A stretch of DNA of 64,000 nucleotides from Phalacrocorax aristotelis (lineage: Eukaryota > Chordata > Aves > Suliformes > Phalacrocoracidae). The stretch spans positions 10,922,501 through 10,986,500 of the forward strand of contig NC_134281.1 in assembly GCF_949628215.1 (NCBI RefSeq). Reading direction: 5' to 3'. The notes under the pieces were generated by a model. The model ran no database searches, was not told where the DNA came from, and was given only the letters and a program-made list of their open reading frames with translations. This document shows, piece by piece, positions 25,461 through 35,900 of the stretch (positions within the stretch are counted from its first letter, which is position 1; each line of letters begins with the position of its first letter). The translations under genes were made by a program, and so were the position numbers.

Positions 25461-27073
25461 CAGTGAAGTCTGACAGTAACTCTTTTGTTAGTGCTGTGTA
25501 AACTTACTCGTCAGCGAGCTGTTTTCGTCATCCATACCCAATGTTGCATCCATTGCTTATCCCCAGACTTCATCTCAATTTACTGAAAGTTCAAGGGCAC
25601 AAAAATTGTTGAATCTGTGAACTGAAACTTCCCATACATTTGATTTCAGACTGGTCACAGATGCCCACCTGCCTGGCAGAGTAAGACCCACAAAGCCAAG
25701 GAAACACGTTGCCCTTGGATTTAATTTAAAAACTCAGTTTTGAACTGAAAGGTAATCCTCACACTAGTGAGCTCACTTCATTATTTTAAAGCATTTTTAA
25801 AGTGTTTTAGCAGCAACCAAAGACCACAGATTAAATAGATAAGAAAAAGAGAGGATGGTTCACATGTGCAGGTCACACACACCATGCTTCCGAAGAGCCA
25901 GGACTAAAACTGAATGCAGCAAAGCAAATGAAAAGGACTTCTCTGTCCTCTTAGCAATATTCTTAACAGCAGAGACACCAACTTTCTGCTCAGAACAAGG
26001 CAGAGATGGTGCTTGGATGCATTTCTCTGTCACCAGGTTATTTGCTGGTGTTGCCACACTGGGAGGTACACGGCATTCCCAACCCTCTGCACCCTGTGGC
26101 ACTGGTGTGGGCAGTCAGATCGTCATTAGGGACGAGGGCTCATTGACTAAACCTGTTCGTCAGGTCAGGTTTCCAAAACATCTTCCCACCTTGTTGCCAC
26201 TTATACTACTTGTTATCCTACCACTGTGGGCTGTGTACTTCCTTTCCTGCTACAAACCACACAAAGGGAAGCATCTTTGCTGAAGAGGTGAGGAGCCTTT
26301 GGTGAGACATGAGACCAGGGGACTCAGACAGGACTTTGTAAAACACATCAACCTTTCACAGTCCCAGCCAGCGAGGTTTCAGTGGGCTGTGCCCCAAGAC
26401 TACTTACGCTAATCATACACCTCCTTTCACGTGCAGATGCCCAAAGCAGTTGTTCATATTGTGACAGTTCTCCTTCTATAGAAGAGAGTAAGAAACAATC
26501 ATTTCTGTTCTTTATAGATATGCTTCCTTTTATCTATGCACAAACTGCTCCATTGCCTGATTTTTCTTACTGCCAGACTTTTCAATATCAGCTTTGCAAT
26601 TTATCCAGGTCATGCTGAGATCGCTTTTCCTATGCACTCACTCCTGAAGAGCTCCTAGATAGTTTGCTGCAGTGGAATTTCCTGTCAGGGGACCCTTATA
26701 TTTTACTGCCTAATTTACTTCTCATTACCGTCTCAGAAATGGCAAATTCTTATTTTCTTACCCTCAAGCTAGCAGAATCCTCAAATTGGCCCTGGCTGAA
26801 CACCCCTTCTCAGGAACTCTCCTCTTCCTGTCTTAGGTATTGCTTTGTATTTAGATCATTCCCCAAAATTGTCTAAAACTGCCACAGACTGACCAGTTTT
26901 GTGTTGATAAAAGCATCGTATGAAACCTGTGAGTCAGGCATGATACCAGGGATATACAGGCTTATGGAAATGGGGAAAAATGCAAAATTATCAGCAACAC
27001 AATCACAGTGGTGTGTTCCAGCACACCATGACCAGGTGCTCTTGTGGATTTTGTTGGTTCCCACCACAGCCTG
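25461..27073. other. Intergenic between FAM107A and ACOX2, nothing recognised
   Basis: An open frame of 142 codons at 25,855-26,283 ends in a short hydrophobic run but has no similarity I recognise and no exon-like boundaries. The rest is AT-rich and featureless up to the LTR. Confidence 0.5.
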
Positions 27074-27658
27074 TGTTGTGGTTTAACCCCAATGAGCAAC
27101 TAAGCACCACACAGCCTCTCACTCACTTGCCCCACCCGGTGGGATGGGAACAGAATCAGAAGGAGAAAAGTAAGAAAACAGGTGGGCTGAGATAAGAACA
27201 GTTTAATAATTATAATAAGAATAATAACAACAACAACAACATTGTAATGAAAAGGAAAACAACAAGAGAGAGAGAGAGAAGCAAAACCCAGGAAAAAAAA
27301 CGAGCGATGCAACTGCTCACCACCTGCCAAACAATGCTGCCAGTCCCCAAGCTGCGATCACTGCCACCCCCCAGCCAACTCCCCCAGTTGATATACTGAG
27401 CATGACATCATATTGTAGGGAATATCCCTTTGGCCAGTTTGGATTAGCTGTCTTGGCTGTGCCCCCTCCCCTACCAGGTTCTTGTGCACCCGGCAGAGTA
27501 TGGGAAGCGGGGAAAGTCCTTGAGTAATATAAGCACTACTTAGCAACAGCTAAAACATCGGTGTATTTATCAACATTATTCTCGTACTAAGTCCAAAACA
27601 CAGTACTATACCAGCTACAGTGAAGAAAATTAACTCTACCCCAGATGAAACCAGGTCA
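27074..27658 (-). mobile_element. Solo LTR of an endogenous retrovirus (ERVL-type)
   Basis: The 585-base element starts TGTTGTGG and ends CCAGGTCA, so it has TG/CA termini. Read on the minus strand it has a TATA-like box at about 27,391-27,406 and an ATTAAA signal at 27,202-27,207, which fixes the orientation. An AT/AC-rich simple repeat sits at about 27,205-27,242. It resembles the abundant LTR family I know from neoavian genomes. No internal retroviral genes or second LTR are present, so it is a solo LTR left by recombination. The 5-base flanks GCCTG and GTCCG agree at three positions and differ by two C/T transitions, compatible with an old target-site duplication. Confidence 0.85.
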
Positions 27659-28269
27659 GTCCGTGAGATCTCTGGGCACCCTGCGGGCATGTGGAGCCAA
27701 GGCATATGAGAAGCTGCCAAGTATGCAGCTCCAGTGGCACTCCAGCTCAGACTTCACTAACACAGACTGGCAACGTCCTACCCAGGAAGCACCTGAGCCT
27801 GTCCAAATATAAGCCTGCATGAACATCAGGGTGCAGAGATTCAGGGACAGGCTTCTTCCAACCTGTCATCTCTCACCCTTCCTTCAAGATACCCAGACCC
27901 GCTAGCTGAATTGCAAACAGCACTCAGGAAGCACAAGACACAATAGCAGAGCAAACAGAGAAAGCCCATGGATAACCTCAGAAATATGCTACTGCCTCTG
28001 AAGCGCTGGCAACCCCAAGCCATCGTAGGATGTGATGCTGTGTGGTAAGGACCAGGATACCAAGCAACATGTCCATAGGACACCCTATTGCTCTGGCAGA
28101 GTGTCAGAGCCACACAGCATCTTTAATCTACCAGGCTCATCCCTAATGCACCATCCACTGCCCATGAACAACTACATTGCATTACAGTCAGCTGTTCTGA
28201 TTTATTGTTGCTCCTCATAGCTGCTGGGCTTGGTTCACTTGGGCTCAAGCTTAAAATTATAGTTACACA
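27659..28269. other. Intergenic, nothing recognised
   Basis: This short spacer lies between the solo LTR and the long CR1. No open frame, splice structure or repeat was recognised. Confidence 0.5.
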
Positions 28270-31062
28270 AAACTACATCTCTAGGAGGAACTGGAGCTCC
28301 GTGCCCACTCAGAAGGCTACGACATCATAGGAGTAACTGAAACATGGTGGGAAAACTCAAATGACTGGGGGGATCGCAATGGACAGTTATAGGCTCTTTT
28401 GTAAAGACAGGCAGGGTAGAAGAGGTGGAGGAGTCGCACTCTACATTAAGGAAAACCTCAAATGTATCAAAGTCAACTATGGTGATTGTGACTGCTCTAT
28501 CAAATGCCTCTGGGTTAAAGTCAAAGGGGCCATCTGCAAGCAGGACCTCACAGTGGGCATCTGCTACCAACCTCTTAACCATGATAACAGTGCCCATGAA
28601 GCAATACTTGAGGCACTAAAGCAAGCTTCTGGCCAACAGAACCTGGTCCTTATGGGTGATTTCAACTACCCAGACATCTGCTGGAAGAACAATACGGCAG
28701 CTTGCATGTCATTCACCAAGTTCCTGGAACGTATAGAGGACTGCTTCCTCATGCAAATGTTGGATGTGCCAACCAGGATGGGCCAACTGCTGGACTTGCT
28801 ATTCACAAACCGAGAAAACCTGCTTTATAATATCTCGGTTAGTGATAGCCTTGGCTGCAGTGATCACAATATTGTGGAGTTCGGGATCCTGCTGAGCATG
28901 CTGAAGGTCAGCTCTAAGACAAGGGTTCTGGATTTCAGAAGAGGAAACTTCAGCTCACTCAGGGCTTAGCTGGGAGGGGTTCCATGGGATGCTTCCATGG
29001 AAGACTAAGGAGCTAGTGACTGCTGGGAGTTCTTCAAGAACTCTCTATTGGAAGCACAAAGCCAGTTTATCCCCTATAAAGGAAAGGGAAGTAAGCGGTG
29101 CAATAGGCCCCCTTGGCTCAACCATAACCTCCTGGGTCTACTCAAATCCAAAAGGGAAGCATACCAGAGATGGAGAAGTGGAGGATTATCCGTCAAGACC
29201 TACAAGGGCATTGCCAGAGTGTGCAGAGATGCAGTTAGAAAAGCAAAAGCCCAACTCGAATTGAAACTAGCCATAGACGTCAAAAATAACAAGAAAGGTT
29301 TCTTCAGGTATGTCAACCACAAGCAGAAAAAAAAGGAAAACGTAGGCCCACTGCTAAACAGAATAGGAGAGTCAATCGCCAATGATGCTGAAAAGGCAGA
29401 GGTCCTCAACACTTCCTTCACCTCTGTCTTTACCAACACTGTTGGGTCCCAGGCTTTGGGAACAAAATTGCCAGTTGATCCAAACACCAACCCACCATCA
29501 GTGAAGGAAGAGTTAATACCTGAATTATTACAGGATCTTGACCCCTACAAATCAATGGGCCCTGACGCCATCCACCTGAGGGTGTTGAGAGATCTGGCTG
29601 ACATCATCGCAAGGCCACTCTTCATAATCTTCAAGAAGCCGTGGAGAACAGGGGATGTCCCAGAGGACTGGAGGAAGGCAAATGTTACCCCCATCTACAA
29701 GAAAGGCTCGAGGGAGGATGTGGGTAACTATAGGCCCATCAGCCTTACTTCAATCCCTGGAAAAGTTGTGGAACGAATCCTCCTGGGGGCCATCACAAGT
29801 CAAATGAAGCACATGATTGGGAAAAGCCAACATGGCTTCACTAAGGGCAGATCATGCTTGACAAACCTGGTGGTCTTCTACGACAAAGTGACTTGCCTGG
29901 TTGACATGGGGCGGGCGGTGGACGTTGTCTACCTGGACTTCTCCAAGGCCCTTGATACAGTCCCCCACAGTCTCCTCCTGGAGAAATTAATACGTTACAG
30001 CCTAGACAAGTGGTCTGTGCAGTGGGTGGGGAACTGGCTGACAGGTTGCACCCAAAGGGTGGTGATAAATAGCTCCTTTTCCAAGTGGCAACCTGTCACT
30101 AGTGGAGTCCCCCAGGGATCAATATTGGGCCCAATGTTATTCAACATCTTTATAAGTGATCTGGATAATGGCATCAAGTGTAGCCTGGTGAAGTTTGCAA
30201 ATGCCACAAATTGAGTGGGGAAGTAGACACTCCAGAAGGGAGAGCTGCTCTGCAGGAAGATCTGGATAGGCTGGAAGAGTGGGCTAACAAGAACGTGATG
30301 ACATTCAACAAGGAGAAGTGTAACGTCGTGCACCTGGAAAAACATAATCCAGGAGCGCAGCATAGACTGGGATCCACTTAGCTGGAGAGCAGCTCTGTGG
30401 AAAGGGACCTGGGGGTCCTGGTGGACAGGAAGCTCAACATGAGTGAACAGTGTGCTGCTGCGGCCAAGAAGGCCAACAGGATGCTGGGTTGCATCAAAAA
30501 GGACATCACCAGCAGAGATAAAGAAGTCATCATCCCACTCTACTCAGCGCTTGTCAGGCCACACCTGGAGTGCTGGGTGCAGTTCTGGTCCCCTTTATAC
30601 AAAAAGGATGTGGACAGGCTGGAAGGGGTGCAGAGAAGGGCCACCAAGATGATCAAAGGATTGGGAAGCCTGCCATATGAGGATAGGCTGGGAGAACTGG
30701 TTTGTTCAGCCTTGAGAAAAGGAGGCTCAGAGGGGATCTCATCACTGTGTACCAGTACTTAAGGGGTAGCTACAAAGAAGATGGAGACTCCCTTTTTACG
30801 TGGAGTCACATGGAGAAGACAAGGGGGAATGGACACAAGTTGCTCTTGGGGAGATTCTGATTGGACACAAGAGGAAAATTTTTCACAGTGAGGACAGTCA
30901 ACCATTGGAATAATCTCCCCAGGGAAGTGGTTGACTCTGCCACATTGGACACTTCCAAGAGTCATCTGGACAGGGTGCTGGGCCGTCTTGTCTAGACTGC
31001 GCTCTTCCTAGAAAGGTTGGACTAGATGATCCCTGAGGTCCCTTCCAAACTGGGATTCTGTG
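28270..31062 (+). mobile_element. CR1 LINE, long copy with decayed ORF2
   Basis: About 2.8 kb of CR1 in sense. The endonuclease part runs from about 28,277 to 28,969, with YDIIGVTETWW, GRRGGGVALYIKE, LVLMGDFNYPDICW and CSDHNIVEF motifs. The reverse transcriptase part runs from about 29,048 to 30,214, with [46 protein letters not shown] and [11 protein letters not shown] motifs. The C-terminal part is in another frame at 30,397-30,762. In-frame TAG (28,967) and TAA (29,006) interrupt the two domains, a TGA follows at 30,212, and the catalytic FADD box is changed to FANA at 30,194-30,205. The 3' end is at TGATCCCTGAGGTCCCTT and GGGATTCTGTG. No ORF1 is visible, so it is 5' truncated and cannot be autonomous. 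Confidence 0.95.
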
Positions 31063-31739
31063 TTTTCCCATCCTTTGTTTAACTTCCCGTGTTAAAGCAA
31101 CTCTACAGTATGATGAATCCCACCTGTTTCACCTCCTTCCCTGACAAAGCAGTCTCCAGTGAGAGACAAGCAGGTCTGAAGCAGCAGCACAGACTCATCG
31201 ATGAACTGTGGGCAGGAGGGACTCCTCTCCCATCAGGCTCCTACTGATATAGCCAGGGGGGTGTGAATCACCAGTTCCTGCCCACTAGACACCAGGACAG
31301 ACTGCAGCGGGGACAGATTCAGGATCACCAGAGATGAAAGCAGCACACCCTGTGGCAACCTCCCTCCACCCCCTGGCACAACCCAGCCTGTGAGGCACAT
31401 CCGCCGTCTCCTGGCTTGCACCCCAAACTGCAGGAAGGGCTGAGGGCAATGCCATAACTGAGCCGGGAAAACCTTGAGCAAGTCAAATCCACAGGCAAGT
31501 GGTGGTGAGCCCGAGGGGTGCTCTCCTCCCTTCTGAGCACCCCACAAAAAAAAAAAAAAAATACTGGGATGGGGCAGGGAGTGACTTTCGTGACAGAGCT
31601 GGAAGTGCAGCCTGCAACACACAAATAGGCAGAAGTGAAATCAGAAAAGTTGCCTTTTTTTTCTTTTAAATGCAGAGGCTCCAGCCCTTTTGACACTGGG
31701 AACTGTGGGATTTTATGCCTATCAGGCACACAGGCCACT
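31063..31739. other. Intergenic upstream of ACOX2, with an A-run
   Basis: No gene is recognised. An A17 run lies at about 31,545-31,561. The open frames here (up to 137 codons, on the minus strand) lack similarity to anything I recognise. Confidence 0.5.
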
Positions 31740-31909
31740 GCCGGCAGAGGTCAGCTCCGGCACGCCGCTGCACACATGCAGAAACACCCACAGGCCTGGT
31801 CAAGCTCTGTTGGCCCTGGGGACAAGGTCCCTGCAGCAGGGACGCCGGGAGCGCCGGCTGGGCAGGTAGGCAGCAGCCAGACAGCTCCCCGAAGGACGCG
31901 TGGAACAAG
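31740..31909 (+). promoter_or_regulatory. ACOX2: Candidate ACOX2 promoter and 5' UTR exon
   Basis: This local GC-rich patch has a cluster of CpG dinucleotides (CCGGCA, CACGCCGC, GACGCCGGGAGCGCCGG) in an otherwise CpG-poor region, 1.1 kb before the ACOX2 start codon. It ends at a strong donor, AACAAG|GTACGT (GT at 31,910); a second donor, GGCAG|GTAGGC, is at 31,865. The ACOX2 coding exon 1 appears to start at an acceptor just before its ATG (CAGCCTCCAG, ending 32,960), so a noncoding first exon is expected. Assigning it here is inference. Confidence 0.4.
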
Positions 31910-32961
31910 GTACGTGGGGTTTTGCATTTGCACGTAGCACAGACACGCGGATTTTTTTCATACGCGGCCTCACGGAAGAGGGAGCTGGCAGCTGAAGCGT
32001 CCCGCTGCTCCAGCGGCGAGCCCGGCGCTTCCTGGGACAGCTCAAGGGCAGGTCTGGGTTACTCCAATCTTGTGTACTCAGCATGCTGCTTTGAGGCTTT
32101 TCTCTCTCCCAGGACAATAAGACACCTTGAGTATCTTTTCTGAATATCAGAAAAGCAGGAATTAAGAACATATTTGGATGAGTTTCCAGAGTTTAAATTT
32201 CTTATAGTATCAAAAATAGTTCAGGAAGGCAGGCAGCCTCTTCAAGGGAAAAACCTGCTTTATTTTTCATATATCAGATTTTTTTTACTAGTATCTTATG
32301 AGAAACCCTGCTAACATAGGAATTACAGGATTAGCGGTTAAGGTAAATCTGAGCCCCATGGGAAGCAGGACAGAAGCAGCATTGGCAGAGCTGTCAGTGC
32401 CTGCAAGCACAGGTCCGTCAGCTTCTTAGCAGGCGCCTGTGGGCTAGGCAGTAGCAGCAGCACCCAGGCCAGGGTCAGAAACTCCCTTAAACGTTAACAC
32501 CTAGCTGTGGGATATTCCAACAGTAACTTCTCATAAAATACTGGGGACATACTGGTGAAATAAAAAGATTTTGTGTTTAAAAAAAAACCCTCATAAAACC
32601 TGCATTTTGAGCTCTTAGAAGTGTCCTAAATTTTGATTGTCTGTATCATTGCAATGAGGACAAGACAGTGCCTAAATAATCATGCCACCCGTTTGCTTGG
32701 GTTTTTTAAACTAACATGGAAATGTGCCTGTCTATATACAAAAAGTACATTCCTACACCTCTTTCACTGAGCACAGTGCCCTGCAATAGCTATGCCTGCA
32801 GCGCAGGGAGCCATGCCCCAGGCTGCCTGCGCAGTTACAACATCCCTGCCAACCTGCTGAAACCGCTTCTCACCGCACCCAATACCTTCATCAACCACCC
32901 ACTGAAGGGATGTCAGCGCCTAACGTGCCCCATCCCCTCCCAGAGCATTTCAGCCTCCAGG
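31910..32961 (+). other. Probable ACOX2 5' intron
   Basis: The frame of ACOX2 stays open upstream of its ATG back to about 32,716, but the extra codons show no likeness to ACOX2, and a splice acceptor lies right before the ATG. I therefore treat this as intron rather than as an N-terminal extension. Nothing else was recognised. Confidence 0.45.
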
Positions 32962-35900
32962 ATGGCTCTGCAGGAAAACGGCAAGTACTTGCAGGGCTCA
33001 GTCCATGGCAGCGTGAATCCCGACCTCAGCAGCGAGAGGCTAACAGCCTCCTTCAGTGTGGAAAAGCTCACGGCCTGGCTGGACGGCGGTGCGGAGCACA
33101 CTCGGTTACGGAGGGCAGTGGGTGAGTGAGCCTTACGAGGGCCCTGACTGCAGGTTGGTACAGAGCATGCCTACATCCCTGCTCTTTCTGCTCCTCCTTT
33201 ACATGGTGGGTTTTGTGCTCCCAGGTATTTGCCTATCATCCAACTCTTAAAAAAGTGGGAGTGTGGAGTTGGAGTCCCTGTCAGTGTAAATCAACCCAAC
33301 TGCCACAGCCACTCCCACTCTCTTGAAGCTTTCCCCCTTCCTTGCTCCCATCCCCAGTATCTCTGGCAAGACTGGTTAAACTGGAATACAAGTACCAAGG
33401 GTCACATGGGGGGGGCATCTCTGTGCGACACAGATGCACATGGGGGCTAGCGCTGCTGCACAGCAATGCATGCCATGCGTGAACCGCAGCCAATGAACCC
33501 TGGCTCATCAGGCTCATCCGGGTGGGGAATTCCTTGTGTGGGTTGGCTCGGCCAGGCTGAGCTGCTTTCACTTGTGATGGGTGTGCTGAAAAATGACTGT
33601 GTGCTCAGAAGGAACAGAGGGGGAAAAAAAGTGCTTTTGCTTCGGTAACTACCCCCATATGATACCCTTATCAAATGAAAATGGCACAGTCCACTGGGAT
33701 TGCATGCATCGCGGTGTAACTGGAGTTCAGTAAAACCTTAAATGTGAATGGACTCAACAGTTTCAGGGCCAAAGGGAGCAGCAGGAGCATTCAGGCTGAC
33801 ACAGAAAGAGCAAACCTTGAAGCTGCTTCACAACACTGCGAAGGGGTGGTAAAGTCCCGAGCTAAAGCGCTGGTGCCAGGTGGGACACCCGGCAGCTCTG
33901 GCTGTTAGCCACCCTCTGGGCAAAACCCAGCTAACCGCAGCTCTTGCTGCCATCACAGCACACGAACAGCAACTAGAGACAGAGGGATCTGTGGCATTTT
34001 CTGTCTGAGGCACAAAGTTACCTCCAACACCCTGACCAGGGATGGTGCCTTACCCTGCAAGGTCACTGTTTCCACTCAATAGACCCCTCTCTCAGACCCA
34101 CTCACTTCCCCTCCCTCCTCCTTCCCCAAACCCACCCACACTTTTCAGAATTAGACATGGCAGCCATCAGAGCCAGCACTGGCAAAATAAAACCTGCCTG
34201 CAGTCACCCTAACAAGTCACAGCATCGCTATCCACAACACCAGTCCTGCCCACTCCTCCCAAACAGGGTTCAAGGCACTGCCTGCACCTCCCCAGACCCA
34301 GGAGAACCAACTCTTCTGTGTTGCTTTGCAGTGGAAGCTATCCAGGGTGATCCTGTATTTAGCAGAGAAAATCAGTATTTCCAGAGCCAGAATGAGAGGT
34401 ATGAAACAGCAGTCAGAAAGGCTGTTCATCTCCAGAAAAAGATGCACGAGATGGGATGGACTGAGAACGGACCTGAATTTAAGTACATTAACAGGTGATT
34501 TTTACTTTTTTTTTTAATGTACAACTCATTTTTTTATAAAAGTTTTGTATGCCAACAAGAATCATCTTTGGCAAAGGCTGGGAGAGGCCAACAGTTGACA
34601 GATAAGGTTTTGGAACAAACGCACTGCAGGTTTTTACTTTAGCAGCACACTCAGGAGATAGGAAAATTATGATACACGGCAGGGAACTTCTCAAAGAGCA
34701 GCACATGGGTACAGTGTGATAGATCACAGCAATTCACATCCCCAATGTGGTATCTCTACTTCAGCTAGCTCCTTACTTGTGCTACAGCTCTCATACCACC
34801 CTTCAGACATTCTTAAATGCATAACCAGAATTGGAAGTGGTGCTGTTTCAGTTGTTACTGACCTCCATGTAAATTAAAAATTATATTTTCTCTATCTAGA
34901 AAACCCATATTAAAAAAAAAAAAAGAAAAGAAACTTAGCTTGTAGGTAAATGGAATAAAATATTTTTCACAATCCTTTCCTTAAAAAAATATTCTGAACA
35001 CTTTGCATGGGGTTGAGCTCCAGATTTTAATCTTAATTGCTTGCCCCTCCTTCTTTCTCCCTTTGCTAAATAAAAGGACCAGTTTGCTATTGCCCGGTGG
35101 GCACTGTTAGTTTGCTGGGGTTACATAACCCGTAAGAGGGTGCAAGTTCAAAAGCATCATTCGAAAGGGCAATGGCTGCACCTTACAAATCACCACTGAC
35201 ATTCAAATTTACTTCCCAATGGTTCATCATACGAGAGATTATATTTTTTTATGCTAAGCTCTTCACAGCCTACAGCAAGTGGGACTGATATAGCAGGAAA
35301 TCTTCCATCAAGAGCTCTTGGACCTGATAGTTATATTCCCAATACAAAGCAGCTCTCCACTCCTCCCTCAGAAGAAAGAAAAAAAAAAACCACCCCAGCA
35401 GGTTTTAAAAACCTGAAAAAACTCAACCACCTCTCCCACCTAGGTTTGCTTTTACCAGGCCCCCTGATGCCAAGCGCTTCGACAGGGCCAGCCTTGTGCT
35501 GCCACGTTCTGCTGGATTAAGCGCACATCCTGCCTCGCAGGACAGCTCTTTTCTGATGAAACACCAGGTGAGCACCAAGCTTTTACTGACAAAGTCCTGG
35601 TGCCAGACACAGTGAATCCCTTGCACACATTTAAAAGCCAGCTTTTTAAAATTGCAGTTAAAGTAACATTATTTCTAGATGTGCTGCCAAGGGTATATTA
35701 AGTCTTTTTTCTGTTAATCAAAGCAATTTCCCTTTAACGTCTTTGTTCATATTCCACCACCACCACCACCACTTTTTCAGCATGACTGATTCTCTCTCAG
35801 GGCCAGCATAAAAGAAAGGGCGCAGTCATTTGTTAAAAATGAAAGGTATCTATCTGGAACAAGATGCTCACTAGAGCACTGCACTAAAGCAACGTGCTAA

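Noticed and set aside
32716-32961. An 82-codon in-frame extension upstream of the ACOX2 ATG
   Set aside because: The ATG at 32,962 aligns at residue 1 with the mammalian protein as I recall it, and a splice acceptor sits immediately before it.
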